Source: Victivallis vadensis (GTDB lineage: Bacteria > Verrucomicrobiota > Lentisphaeria > Victivallales > Victivallaceae). From it: a DNA stretch of 64,000 bases. Below the pieces are notes generated by a model that saw only the letters and a list, made by a program, of their open reading frames with translations, had not been told where the DNA came from and did not search any database. The DNA is taken from NCBI RefSeq assembly GCF_003096415.1, contig NZ_QEKH01000029.1, positions 1-64,000 of the forward strand, given 5' to 3'. Shown one piece after another: positions 50,070-59,899 of this stretch (positions are counted from its first letter, which is position 1; each line of letters opens with the position of its first letter). A program made the translations under genes and the position numbers.

Positions 50070-52584
50070 TATTCAACACGGCGGCGACCTCGCCGAACTC
50101 GCCCGCAGGGCGAACTGCGCCCCGGCCGAACTCGCCGATTTCAGCGTGAACCTGAATCCGGCGGGTCCGCCGCCGGGAGCGTTCGAGTGCTACTTCCGCA
50201 GCTTCGACCTGCTGAACCGCTATCCCGAACCGCACGCGGAGAGTCTGGTGCGGCTGATCGCCGCGAAGCTCAACCGCCCCGACGCCGAGGTGATCGCCGG
50301 GAACGGCTCAAACGAACTGCTCGGACTTGCGCCGGAGGCGTTCGCGCCGCCGCGGGCGCTGATCGTGACGCCGGGCTATCTCGAATATGCGCGCGCCTGC
50401 GAAAAGGCGCACGTCCCGGCCGAGGAGCTGCGGCTCACCCGTGCCGACGGCTTCCGGCTTGATCCGGCGCGACTGGCGGCGGCGGTTCGGCCGGGCGACC
50501 TGGTGCTGCTCGGCAATCCCAACAATCCGACCGGGCAGCTCACGCCGCGCGCCGGACTCCTGCCGGTGATCGAGGCGAATCCGCAGGCGCTGTTCCTGAT
50601 CGACGAGGCGTTCATCGACTTCGTCCCCGAAACGGAATCGCTCGCGGCGGTGCGGCTGCCGAATCTGCTGGTCAGCCGTTCGCTGACCAAATTTTACGCA
50701 CTGCCGGGGCTGCGGATGGGATTCCTGACCGGCCCCGCGCCGCTGATCGCGAAGCTCCGCGCCCGGCAGGGGGTCTGGAGCACCGCGACACCCGCGATCG
50801 AGATGGCGAAGTTCCTGCTCGGATTGCCGCCGGAATGGGGCGAAAACTCCCGCCGCGAAACCGCGAAACTGCGCGAACGGTTCGCCGCTAAACTCGCCGC
50901 GCTTCCCGGAATTGCGGTCCATTTGTCGGACGCGAATTTCCTGCTGCTCGAAACCGATCGTCCCGGCCTTGCGGAGCGGCTGCTTTGCGAACACCGGATC
51001 GCAGTGCGCTGCTGCGCGAACTATCCGGGGCTGGGGCCGGAGTATGTGCGCGTCGCGGTCCGGCCGGAAAAGGAGCAGGACCGGCTGCTCAACGCGCTCG
51101 CCCCGAAAACCTTCGCGCTGCCCCGCCGCCGCACGCCCGCCTTGATGCTGCAGGGGACCTGCTCCAACGCGGGCAAGAGCATCCTGACCGCCGCGTTCTG
51201 CCGGATTCTGCTGCAGGACGGCCGGCGCGTCGCCCCGTTCAAGGCGCAGAATATGGCGCTCAACTCCTATGTGACGCCCGACGGCGGCGAGATCGGCCGG
51301 GCGCAGGCGGTACAGGCCGAAGCGTGCCGCCTCGATCCCGACGTGCGGATGAATCCGATCCTGCTCAAGCCAGAAAGCGACCTCGGCAGCCAGGTGATCG
51401 TGAAAGGGCGCGCGATCGGCCACATGAAAGTGCGCGAATATTACGCGAACAAGCCCCGGCTGTGGGAGACCGTCAAAAGCTGCTACGACAGCCTCGCCGC
51501 CGAATACGACGCGATCGTACTCGAAGGCGCGGGCAGTCCCGGCGAGGTGAACCTCAAGGCCAACGACATCGTGAATATGAACATGGCCGCCCACGCCCGG
51601 GCGAGGGTGCTGCTGGCCGGGGACATCGACCGGGGCGGCGTGTACGCCTCGTTTCTCGGCACCTATGCGACGCTGACGCCCGCCGAACGCGAACTGCTCG
51701 CGGGTTTCGCGGTCAACAAGTTCCGGGGCGACCCGTCGCTGCTGGCCGACGCGCACAGCTATCTGGAGCGGGCCACCGGCAAGCCGGTGCTCGGCGTGGT
51801 GGACTGGCAGCCGGACCTCGGGCTGCCGGAGGAGGATTCGGTGAATTTCTCCTTCATCCGCCCCGCGCCGAAATACGACCGGACGCTCGACCTCGCGCTG
51901 ATCCAGCTCGGCCATATCGCGAATTTCACCGATTTCGTGCCGTTCGAGCTGGAGCCGGATGTGACGGTGCGCAAAATCCGCCATGCCTCCGAGCTGGGCG
52001 AACCGGACATCCTCGTCCTGCCCGGCAGCAAGAGCGTCGCCGCCGACCTCGCGATGCTCGACCGCGAGGGCTTCCGCCCCCTGATCCGCGAACTCGTGGC
52101 GCGCGGCTGCCACTTCGTCGGCATCTGCGGCGGGCTGCAGCTGGCGGGGCGGGAGTTCCTCGACCCGGAAAAGGTCGAATCCGGCGTGACCCGTGCCGAA
52201 CCGCTCGGACTGCTCGACCTCGTGACCGTGATGCGCCCGGCCAAGCGGCTGTGCCGCACCCGCGCGGGCGAGTTCTCCGGCTACGAAATCCACCACGGCG
52301 AAACCGGATCGCGCGATCCTGCCGTCACGGTGCGGCGCGCGCCCGACGGCAGCGCGATCGGCTTTGAGAAGGGGCGGATCTTCACCAGCTATCTGCACGG
52401 CGTCTTCGACGATGACGCGTTCCGCCGCCGTTTCCTCGACCGGGTGCGGCTCGGCCGGGGCTGGCGGCCGCTCGGCGGCGTGACCGCCCGCTACGGCACC
52501 GAGGAGGCGCTGAACCGGCTCGCCGACCATGTCCGCAGCCGGTTCGATATGAAGTATATCTATCAACAGATGGGGTTGAAGTGA
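50059..52584 (+). CDS. cobD-cbiP: CobD-CbiP (CobC-CobQ) fusion
   Basis: An 841-residue fusion. Residues 1-350 are a PLP aminotransferase-fold enzyme (NLNPAGPP, LGNPNNPTG, LLVSRSLTKFYALPGLRMG with the PLP Lys) like threonine-phosphate decarboxylase CobD, which makes aminopropanol phosphate. Residues about 355-841 are adenosylcobyric acid synthase CbiP: GTCSNAGKS P-loop, FKAQNMALNSYV, LEGAGSPGEVNL and the glutaminase motif GICGGLQLAG. These are separate proteins in most bacteria. Overlaps the previous gene by 11 nt. Confidence 0.88.
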   Translation: MNPDIQHGGDLAELARRANCAPAELADFSVNLNPAGPPPGAFECYFRSFDLLNRYPEPHAESLVRLIAAKLNRPDAEVIAGNGSNELLGLAPEAFAPPRALIVTPGYLEYARACEKAHVPAEELRLTRADGFRLDPARLAAAVRPGDLVLLGNPNNPTGQLTPRAGLLPVIEANPQALFLIDEAFIDFVPETESLAAVRLPNLLVSRSLTKFYALPGLRMGFLTGPAPLIAKLRARQGVWSTATPAIEMAKFLLGLPPEWGENSRRETAKLRERFAAKLAALPGIAVHLSDANFLLLETDRPGLAERLLCEHRIAVRCCANYPGLGPEYVRVAVRPEKEQDRLLNALAPKTFALPRRRTPALMLQGTCSNAGKSILTAAFCRILLQDGRRVAPFKAQNMALNSYVTPDGGEIGRAQAVQAEACRLDPDVRMNPILLKPESDLGSQVIVKGRAIGHMKVREYYANKPRLWETVKSCYDSLAAEYDAIVLEGAGSPGEVNLKANDIVNMNMAAHARARVLLAGDIDRGGVYASFLGTYATLTPAERELLAGFAVNKFRGDPSLLADAHSYLERATGKPVLGVVDWQPDLGLPEEDSVNFSFIRPAPKYDRTLDLALIQLGHIANFTDFVPFELEPDVTVRKIRHASELGEPDILVLPGSKSVAADLAMLDREGFRPLIRELVARGCHFVGICGGLQLAGREFLDPEKVESGVTRAEPLGLLDLVTVMRPAKRLCRTRAGEFSGYEIHHGETGSRDPAVTVRRAPDGSAIGFEKGRIFTSYLHGVFDDDAFRRRFLDRVRLGRGWRPLGGVTARYGTEEALNRLADHVRSRFDMKYIYQQMGLK

Positions 52585-53114
52585 TGCTGAACGAAAAAGA
52601 CCGCGACGCCGGGCTGCTGTTCAACCTGACCGGCGACGGCAAAGGCAAGACTTCGGGGGCGCTCGGCATGACGGTGCGGGCGCTCGGCTGGGGCTGGCGC
52701 GTCGCGGTGGTGCAGTTCATGAAAGGAGACCGGGAGACCGGGGAGCGCAGCTTTTTCCGCACCCGTTTCCCGGAGATGATCTTCGAGCAGTACGGGCTGG
52801 GGCTGCTCTCCCGCCCCGGCGACCACGCCGGGATGGCGCAACGCGGCTGGGCGCGCGCCGGGGAACTACTCGCGGAATTTCCCGGCGAACTGCTGGTGCT
52901 CGACGAACTCAACAACGCGCTCGCCCACGGCTTCGTCGACCTCGACGAAGCACTCGATGCGCTGAAACACCGCCGGGAGGCGCTGAATGTGATCGTGACC
53001 GGGCGGTATGCGCCGCCGGAGCTGGTCGAACTCTCCGACCTCGTCTCCGAAATCCGCGAGATCAAGCACCCCTACCGGCGCGGCATCCCGGCGCGGAAAG
53101 GATTGGACTACTGA
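52584..53114 (+). CDS. btuR: cob(I)yrinic acid a,c-diamide adenosyltransferase
   Basis: A 176-residue BtuR/CobO-type enzyme with P-loop LTGDGKGKTSGALG and ELLVLDELNNALAHGFVD. Adds the 5'-deoxyadenosyl group to Co(I) corrinoids using ATP. Overlaps the CobD-CbiP stop as TGATG; a GTG three bases earlier is an alternative start. Confidence 0.9.
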   Translation: MLNEKDRDAGLLFNLTGDGKGKTSGALGMTVRALGWGWRVAVVQFMKGDRETGERSFFRTRFPEMIFEQYGLGLLSRPGDHAGMAQRGWARAGELLAEFPGELLVLDELNNALAHGFVDLDEALDALKHRREALNVIVTGRYAPPELVELSDLVSEIREIKHPYRRGIPARKGLDY

Positions 53115-53767
53115 TGGAACACCGACTGTTGTGGGACCTGACCGGCCCCGAAATCGAGGCGGAGAGCTTCCGCCGGATCGACGCCGAAGCCTCGCCGGAG
53201 CAACGGGCGCGCTTCACCGCCGCCGAATGGCATGTCGCGCGGCGGCTGGTGCACACCACCGCCGACTTCGGCATTCTCGACTTTCTGAAATTCACTCCGG
53301 GCGCGGTGGAATCGGGGCTGGCGGCGCTGCGGCGCGGCGCCTTGATCTACACCGACTCCAATATGATCAAGTCGGGGCTTTCGGTGCCGAAACTGCAGAA
53401 ATTCCACCCCGGCTACACCCGCGACGCGATCCTGTGCCCGGTCGCCGATCCGGCCACCGCCAGGCTCGCCGCCGAACGGTCGATCACCCGCGCGCTGGCG
53501 GCGGTCGAGCTTCACGCCGAACGGCTCGACGGCGCGATCTTCCTGTGCGGCAACGCCCCGCTGGCGCTGGCGGGCATGGTGAAGCTGGCGCTCGAACGCG
53601 GCATCCGCCCGGCGCTGGCGGTCGGCATGCCGGTCGGCTTCGTGAACGTGGTCGAATCCAAGGAGTACCTGATGGAGACCGGCCTCGAATACATCACGCT
53701 GGCCGGGCGGCGCGGCGGCAGCCCGCTCGCGGTCGCCACGTTGCACGGGATCATCGAAAATGCTTAG
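53114..53767 (+). CDS. cbiC: cobalt-precorrin-8 methylmutase
   Basis: A 217-residue CbiC/CobH-type protein with HTTADFGILDFLKFTPGAVE, YTDSNMIKSGLS and AVGMPVGFVNVVESKEYL. Moves a methyl group from C-11 to C-12 to form cobyrinic acid. TGATG overlap with btuR. Confidence 0.9.
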   Translation: MEHRLLWDLTGPEIEAESFRRIDAEASPEQRARFTAAEWHVARRLVHTTADFGILDFLKFTPGAVESGLAALRRGALIYTDSNMIKSGLSVPKLQKFHPGYTRDAILCPVADPATARLAAERSITRALAAVELHAERLDGAIFLCGNAPLALAGMVKLALERGIRPALAVGMPVGFVNVVESKEYLMETGLEYITLAGRRGGSPLAVATLHGIIENA

Positions 53768-54791
53768 AAACGGCTACACCACCGGGAGCTGCATGACCGC
53801 CGCCGCCTGCGCCGCATACCGCGCGCTGAAAACGGCGGAGCGCCCCGCGTCGATCGAACTGCGATTGCCGAATGGTGGCCTTCTGACCGTCCCGGTCGCC
53901 GAAGTGCGTCCCGGTTTCGCGGCGGTGATCAAGGACGGCGGCGACGATCCCGACGTAACCACCGGCCACCGCGTCGAAGTCGCGGTCGAACCCTTTGACG
54001 GCGTTCCCGGCCCGCGCGATTACTCTGACGGCAACCTGGTGCTGACCGCCGGGAGCGGCGTCGGCGTCGCGACCCGTCCGGGGCTGGCGGTGCCGGTCGG
54101 CAAATGGGCGATCAATCCCGGCCCGCGCCGGATGCTGCGCGACAACCTCCGCCCGGAGCGCCGGATGCGGATCACGGTGTCGGTGCCGGACGGGGAGGCG
54201 CTCGCCGCCGAAACATTGAATCCGGCGCTCGGCGTCGAGGGCGGCATTTCGATCCTCGGCACTTCGGGGATCGTGCGCCCCTACTCCAACGCCGCCTATG
54301 CGGCGACCGTCGCGCTGCAGTTCCGCAGTCTCGCCGCCAGCGGGTTCACCGTCGGAGCGACCGCGACCGGCAGCCGCACCGCCGCCGCGCTGCGCCGCGA
54401 CTACCCGGAGCTTGCGCCTCAAGGGGTGGTCGAGATCGCGGACTTCATCCATGTCGCGGTCCGCGCCGCCGCTTCCGCCGGGCTGGAGAAACTGATCGTC
54501 GGCTGCATGCCGGGCAAGCTCTTCAAGTATGCGTGCGGCGAAAAGAACACCCACGCCCACAAAAACCGGCTGCTGATGGGCCGCCTCGCCGAACTGAATG
54601 TGCCGCTGCCCGCCGGAGTCGATCCGGCCCGCTTCGAAAGCATGGGCGAACTCAAAGCCGCGCTCGCGCCCGAAGCGTACCGGGCGGCGCTGGAGGCCCT
54701 GAAGCCCCTCGCGCTCCGGGTTCTGCGCGGCTGGGGCGGCGCGCTGCCGGTCGAACTCGCGCTCTACAATGAGAAAGGAGAACGGCTGTGA
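53760..54791 (+). CDS. cbiD: cobalt-precorrin-5B C1-methyltransferase
   Basis: A 343-residue CbiD with RNGYTTGSCMTAAACAAY at the start, KDGGDDPDVTTG, LNPALGVEGGISILGTSG and IVGCMPGKLFKYA. Overlaps cbiC by 8 nt and the next start by 4 nt (GTGA). Methylates C-1 in the anaerobic pathway. Confidence 0.92.
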   Translation: MLRNGYTTGSCMTAAACAAYRALKTAERPASIELRLPNGGLLTVPVAEVRPGFAAVIKDGGDDPDVTTGHRVEVAVEPFDGVPGPRDYSDGNLVLTAGSGVGVATRPGLAVPVGKWAINPGPRRMLRDNLRPERRMRITVSVPDGEALAAETLNPALGVEGGISILGTSGIVRPYSNAAYAATVALQFRSLAASGFTVGATATGSRTAAALRRDYPELAPQGVVEIADFIHVAVRAAASAGLEKLIVGCMPGKLFKYACGEKNTHAHKNRLLMGRLAELNVPLPAGVDPARFESMGELKAALAPEAYRAALEALKPLALRVLRGWGGALPVELALYNEKGERL

Positions 54792-55999
54792 ATCCCATCC
54801 ATGTCATCGGCGTCGACGGCACGCCGTGGAACGAAATCGCGCTCGGCCTGCTGCGCGCCGCCGACACCGTCTGCGGCGGCAGGCGGCTGCTCGAACGGCT
54901 GCCCGGCGACTGCCGCGCGGAGCGGATCGTCCTCGATGCGGCGCTGCTGGCCGACTTCGACGCGGTGGCGGAACGCGCCCGGCGCGGGCATACCGTATTT
55001 CTCGCCTCCGGCGACCCGCTCTACTGCGGGATCGGCGCCACGTTGCGCCGCAGATTCGCGCCGGAGGAACTGGTGATCCACCCCGCCCCGACCGCGTTCC
55101 AGCAGCTCTTCGCCCGCCTCGGGCAGCCGTGGGAGGAGGCGCGGCTTTTCAGCGTGCACGGCAGCGGCGCTCCGCTGCCGTGGCGGCGGATTCTGGCGGC
55201 CCCGCTCGCGGCGGTCTACGGCGACCACCGCCGTCCGGCGCGCGCGCTGGCGGAGGAGCTGGCCGAACGGTTCCCGGAAGCGGCGGCGCGTCCCGCCGCG
55301 GTCGGCTGCGACCTCGGAGAAACCGGCGAATATGTGAAAATTGCGACGCTCGGCGAGCTGGCGGAGGATGCCGCCGCCGCGCGTCCGCTTTCGGTGCTGG
55401 CGCTCCTGCCCGGCCCGCAGCGGCCCGAACTGCCGCTCGGACTGCCCGACGAAGCCTACCGCCACCATAAGAATATGATCACTCACCCCGAGGTGCGCGC
55501 TGTGGTGCTGGCGAAGCTCCGCCTGGCGCCGGGCGTGCTGTGGGACATCGGCGCGGGCAGCGGTTCGGTCGGTCTTGAAGCGGCGGAACTGTGTCCGGGC
55601 CTCGAAGTCCACGCCGTCGAAAAGGACGCGGAGCGGTTCGCCGACCTCGAAGCCAACCGCGCCGCCGCCGGAGTGCCGGGACATCACCCCCACTGCGGCG
55701 GTTTCCTCGAAGTCGAACCGTCGCTCCCCTCCCCCGACCGGATTTTCGCGGGCGGCGGCGGCGCGGAGCTGCCCGTCATCCTGCGGACCGCCTTCTCCCG
55801 GCTGAAGCCGGGCGGCGTGCTGGCCGCCACCGGCGTGCTGGTCGAAACCGTCGCGGTGCTGTCGACCGAGCTGGCCGAATACCGCACCGAGCTTGTAACG
55901 TTGAATCTCAGCCGGGCGCTGCCGCTCGGTTCACAGGAATATTTCAAGGCGGAAAACCCGATCGTCATCGCGGTCTACCGCAAACCGGAGAATCCATAA
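54788..55999 (+). CDS. cbiET: cobalt-precorrin-7 methyltransferase/decarboxylase (CbiE-CbiT)
   Basis: A 403-residue fusion, start GTG. N-terminal CbiE domain (about 1-205) with VFLASGDPLYCGIG; C-terminal CbiT domain (about 220-400) with the SAM motif LWDIGAGSGSVGLEAA. The pair methylates C-5 and C-15 and decarboxylates C-12. The fusion is common (CobL-type). Confidence 0.9.
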   Translation: MNPIHVIGVDGTPWNEIALGLLRAADTVCGGRRLLERLPGDCRAERIVLDAALLADFDAVAERARRGHTVFLASGDPLYCGIGATLRRRFAPEELVIHPAPTAFQQLFARLGQPWEEARLFSVHGSGAPLPWRRILAAPLAAVYGDHRRPARALAEELAERFPEAAARPAAVGCDLGETGEYVKIATLGELAEDAAAARPLSVLALLPGPQRPELPLGLPDEAYRHHKNMITHPEVRAVVLAKLRLAPGVLWDIGAGSGSVGLEAAELCPGLEVHAVEKDAERFADLEANRAAAGVPGHHPHCGGFLEVEPSLPSPDRIFAGGGGAELPVILRTAFSRLKPGGVLAATGVLVETVAVLSTELAEYRTELVTLNLSRALPLGSQEYFKAENPIVIAVYRKPENP

Positions 56000-57805
56000 A
56001 TGGCAGGAACCATCACTTTCGTCGGAGCCGGGCCGGGCGCGCCTGACCTGATCACGCTTCGCGGCGTCGAAGCCCTGAAACGCGCCGACCTCGTGATCTA
56101 CGCGGGGTCGCTGGTCAATGAGCAATTGCTCGACTACGCCCCTCCCGCCGCGCGCCGGGTCAACAGCGCCGGACTCGACTTCACCGCCGTGATCGCCGAA
56201 ATCAAGGCCGCCTATGAAGCGGGCAAGGCCGTGGTGCGGCTCCACACCGGCGACCCGGCGATGTACGGCGCGGTCGCCGAGCAGTATCGCGAACTCGACC
56301 GCCTCGGGCTGCCTTACAGCGTCGTCCCCGGCGTCAGCAGCGTATTCGCGGCGGCGGCGGCGTTGAAAACCGAATTCACCATGCCCGGCCTGAGCCAGAG
56401 CGCGATCCTGACCCGCGACGCCGGGCGCACCCCGGTGCCGGACGGCGAGGCGCTCGAAAAACTCGCCGCCTGCGGCTGCACGCTCTGCATCTTCCTGAGC
56501 GTGGCCGGAATCCGGCAGCTGACGCAGAAACTCCTCGCGGCGGGCCGTTCGCCGCAGACCCCGGCGGCGGTGGTCTACCGCGCCAGCTGGCCCAACGAGA
56601 TCGTGGTGCGCGGCACCGTCGCCGACATCGCCGGCAAGGTCGAGGCCGCCGGAATCAAGCGCCAGTCGATCATCATCGTCGGCGAGGTGCTCGAACGGAG
56701 CGGCGAACTTTCCAGTCTGTACAACAAGCACTTCGCGCACGGCTACCGCACCGCCGATCCGCGCGACGGCTTCCACGGGCGCTGCGCGCTGTTCGCGCTG
56801 AGCGCCCAAGGGACCTGCAAGGCCGTCGAAATCGCGGCGGGGCTGGGCGACGAAGCGAAGGTGTTCGTGCCGGAAAAACACGCACACCTCGTCCCCTGCG
56901 CACGCCTCGAAACCTACCCGGAGGGGGGCTTCGCCGACACCTACACCGGCGCATGGAAGAGATTTGACGCGCTGGTGATGGTGATGGCCGCCGGGATCGT
57001 GGTGCGCCACGCGGCAAAACTCTGCCGCAGCAAGCTGCACGATCCGGCGGTGGTGGTCTGCGACGAGGCGGGCGACTATGCGGTCAGCCTGCTCTCCGGC
57101 CATCTCGGCGGCGCGAACCGCCTCGCGCGGGCGATCGCCGGGATCACCGGGGGCAAACCGGTGATCACCACCGCGACCGATGTGCGCAAGTTAATGGCGT
57201 TCGACGAACTCGCCGCCCGTTTCCGCTACCGGCTGCTGAATCCGAAAGCGCTGGTCAGGATCGCGACCGCGATGCTCGACGGCGAAGCGCTGGAGCTGAC
57301 CATGCCGCCCGCGCTGTTCCAGAACTTCTACGCGGACAACCCGGAGTTCCGTTATCAGGGCGCCTCTCCCGACGGCGCGATTCAGGTCCGCCACGCCGCG
57401 AGCGACACCGTCCTGCGCCTGGAAAAACTCCGCTACGCCGTCGGCGTCGGCTGCCGCCGCAACGCCCCGGCGGAGGAGATCGCCGCCGCCGTCGACGCCG
57501 CGCTCGAAACGGCGGGGCTGGTCTACGACGACATCGACTGTTTCGCCTCCATCGACCTCAAGCAGGATGAAGCGGGGCTGCTCGAAGCCGCGAAAAATGC
57601 CGGAAAGACGGTGCGGTTCTTCACTGCCGCCGAACTGAACCGGATCGAAGTTCCCCATCCGTCGCTCGCCGCGCGCGAGAAGCTCGGCGTCAATTCCGTT
57701 TCGGAGGCCGCCGCGCTGCTGGCCGCCGGTCCCGGCGCACAACTCGTCCTCGACAAACAAATTCACTCACAGGCAACCGTCGCCATCGCGGAGGTGAAAT
57801 CATGA
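56000..57805 (+). CDS. cbiFG: CbiF-CbiG fusion
   Basis: A 601-residue fusion. Residues 1-250: CbiF cobalt-precorrin-4 C11-methyltransferase (VGAGPGAPDLITLRG, RLHTGDPAMYGAV, PGVSSVFAAAA). Residues 255-601: CbiG cobalt-precorrin-5A hydrolase (SLLSGHLGGANRLARAIA, GVGCRRNAPAEEI, FASIDLKQDEAGL). They act in consecutive steps, so the fusion is logical. Confidence 0.9.
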   Translation: MAGTITFVGAGPGAPDLITLRGVEALKRADLVIYAGSLVNEQLLDYAPPAARRVNSAGLDFTAVIAEIKAAYEAGKAVVRLHTGDPAMYGAVAEQYRELDRLGLPYSVVPGVSSVFAAAAALKTEFTMPGLSQSAILTRDAGRTPVPDGEALEKLAACGCTLCIFLSVAGIRQLTQKLLAAGRSPQTPAAVVYRASWPNEIVVRGTVADIAGKVEAAGIKRQSIIIVGEVLERSGELSSLYNKHFAHGYRTADPRDGFHGRCALFALSAQGTCKAVEIAAGLGDEAKVFVPEKHAHLVPCARLETYPEGGFADTYTGAWKRFDALVMVMAAGIVVRHAAKLCRSKLHDPAVVVCDEAGDYAVSLLSGHLGGANRLARAIAGITGGKPVITTATDVRKLMAFDELAARFRYRLLNPKALVRIATAMLDGEALELTMPPALFQNFYADNPEFRYQGASPDGAIQVRHAASDTVLRLEKLRYAVGVGCRRNAPAEEIAAAVDAALETAGLVYDDIDCFASIDLKQDEAGLLEAAKNAGKTVRFFTAAELNRIEVPHPSLAAREKLGVNSVSEAAALLAAGPGAQLVLDKQIHSQATVAIAEVKS

Positions 57806-58557
57806 ATCCCCCGATCGTCTACGCCGTCGGCATCGGCCCCGGCAGCCCCGAACTCCTGACCCCGCAGGCGCGGCAGGTATTGGAAAGCTGCACCGTCGTC
57901 GCCGGCTACAAGCTCTATCTCGACCTGATCGCCCCGCTGGTTGCGGGCAAGAAGCTGATCGCCGGAGCGATGCGCGGCGAACTCGACCGCTGCCGCCGGG
58001 CGCTCGACGCGGCGCTCGAAGGCGAACGGGTCGCGGTGATCGGCTCCGGCGACGCGGGCATCTACGGCATGGCCGGGCTGCTCTACGAGCTGACCGAACT
58101 CGACCGTTACCGCCATATCGCAATCGAAGTGGCGCCCGGCATCACCGCGGCGGTCGCGGCGGCGGCGCTGGCGGGGGCGCCGTTGATGAACGACTTCGCG
58201 GTCCTGAGCCTCTCCGACCTGATGACGCCGCGCGAAGTGATCCTGAACCGGCTGGAAAAAGTCGCGGCGGCGGACCTCGTGACCGTGCTCTACAACCCCG
58301 CCAGCACCAGACGCCGGGAACTGCCGGAGCGGGCGGTGGAGATCTTCCGCAGCCACGGCGGCAACCTGCCGGCGGCGCTGGTCCGCGACGCCTACCGCGG
58401 CGGACAGTCGGTGAAACTGGTCACGCTCGATGAATTTCCGTTCGCCGAAGTGCAGATGACCACCGTCGTGATCGTCGGCAACTCCGAAACCATCGCCCGC
58501 GACGGCAAACTCTACGTGCGGCGCGGCTACAAGGAGAAATACGGCCTTGAAAAGTGA
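57802..58557 (+). CDS. cbiH: cobalt-precorrin-3 C17-methyltransferase
   Basis: A 251-residue CbiH with VGIGPGSPELLTPQA, VIGSGDAGIYGMAGL and VTVLYNPASTRR. Catalyses C-17 methylation and ring contraction. ATGA overlap with cbiFG; the next gene starts 11 nt inside it. Confidence 0.91.
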   Translation: MNPPIVYAVGIGPGSPELLTPQARQVLESCTVVAGYKLYLDLIAPLVAGKKLIAGAMRGELDRCRRALDAALEGERVAVIGSGDAGIYGMAGLLYELTELDRYRHIAIEVAPGITAAVAAAALAGAPLMNDFAVLSLSDLMTPREVILNRLEKVAAADLVTVLYNPASTRRRELPERAVEIFRSHGGNLPAALVRDAYRGGQSVKLVTLDEFPFAEVQMTTVVIVGNSETIARDGKLYVRRGYKEKYGLEK

Positions 58558-59899
58558 GCAGTCGGCATTCCTGATCGCGGGAGTCAATTCGGGCAGCGGC
58601 AAAACCACCGCCACGCTCGGGCTGCTGCGCGCCCTCGCCCGGCGCGGGCTGGCGGTCGCTCCCTTCAAATGCGGGCCGGACTACATCGATCCGCTGTTCC
58701 ACCGCATCGCGGCGAGGCGCGATTCGCGCAACCTCGACACCTTTCTGATGGGGTGCGACGGGGTGCGGGACTCCTTCCGGCGCAACGCGGCCGCGGCGGA
58801 CGCCGCCGTGGCCGAAGGGGTGATGGGGCTTTTCGACGGCAGCCGCCCCGGTTCGGCGGCGGGCAGCAGCGCCGAGCTTGCGGAGCTGCTGGAGCTGCCG
58901 GTGCTGCTGACCGTCAACGCGCGCGGTCTCTCCGGCTCCATCGCTCCACTGGTCAGGGGTTTTTGCGACTGGAATCCGCGCCTGCGCATCGCCGGGGTGA
59001 TCGCGAATTTCACCGGCAGCGCCCACCACTGCGAACTGCTGGCCGAAAGCCTGCGCCTCGCCGGACTTCCCCCGCTGCTCGGCGCGCTGACCTACGACGA
59101 AGCCGTGGCGCTCCCCGAACGCCATCTCGGACTTGCGACCGACGCCGAAGCGGACGGGCTGATCGAACGGACCGCCGACAAGGTCGAACGCGAACTTGAT
59201 CTCGACCGCCTCCTCGCTCTCACCCGGCGCCCCGTTCCGGCGGCTCCGGGTGCGGCCCCTCCGGTTCCGGCCCGCGCCCGGCTCGGCATCGCCCGCGACG
59301 CGGCGTTCCAGTTCTACTACGCCGACAATCTGGCGATGCTCGAAGCGCGCGGCGTGGAACTTGTCCCCTTTTCGCCGCTCGCCGACTCCGCCCTGCCGTC
59401 CGGCCTCGGCGGGCTGTACTTCGGCGGCGGCTTCCCGGAACTTTACGCGGAGCGCCTCGCCGCCAACCGCGCGATGCTCGACGCCGTGCGGGAGTTCGCC
59501 GCCTCCGGCCGCCCGGTCTGGGGCGAATGCGGGGGGCTGCTGTACCTGCTCGAAGAACTGACCGATTTCGACGGCAGGTGCCACGCGCTCGCCGGAGTGC
59601 TGCCCGGCCGCGCAAAGATGAACCGCAAACTCGCCGCCCTCGGCTACCGCGAGCTTGAAACCCGCATGCCCTCCTGTTTCGGCCCCGCCGGGACCCGGCT
59701 GCGCGGCCATGAGTTCCACTATTCGAGCGCGGAGCTGCCGTCCGGGGCCTCCCCGCTTTTCGCGGCGCGCAATCTCCGGGGCGAAGCCGTCCCCTCCGCC
59801 GCCGGCTGCGCGGCCGGGAACGTCGCGGGCAGCTATATGCACCTTCACTTTGCGTCCAACCCGGCGGTGCCGGACGCATTCGCGGAGGCGCTGAAATGA
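58547..59899 (+). CDS. cbiA: cobyrinate a,c-diamide synthase
   Basis: A 450-residue CbiA/CobB with P-loop AGVNSGSGKTTATLGLL, FKCGPDYIDPLFHR, VMGLFDGSRPGS and the glutaminase motif VWGECGGLLYL. TTG start at 58547 with AAGGAG upstream. Amidates the a and c carboxylates using glutamine and ATP. Confidence 0.91.
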   Translation: MKSEQSAFLIAGVNSGSGKTTATLGLLRALARRGLAVAPFKCGPDYIDPLFHRIAARRDSRNLDTFLMGCDGVRDSFRRNAAAADAAVAEGVMGLFDGSRPGSAAGSSAELAELLELPVLLTVNARGLSGSIAPLVRGFCDWNPRLRIAGVIANFTGSAHHCELLAESLRLAGLPPLLGALTYDEAVALPERHLGLATDAEADGLIERTADKVERELDLDRLLALTRRPVPAAPGAAPPVPARARLGIARDAAFQFYYADNLAMLEARGVELVPFSPLADSALPSGLGGLYFGGGFPELYAERLAANRAMLDAVREFAASGRPVWGECGGLLYLLEELTDFDGRCHALAGVLPGRAKMNRKLAALGYRELETRMPSCFGPAGTRLRGHEFHYSSAELPSGASPLFAARNLRGEAVPSAAGCAAGNVAGSYMHLHFASNPAVPDAFAEALK

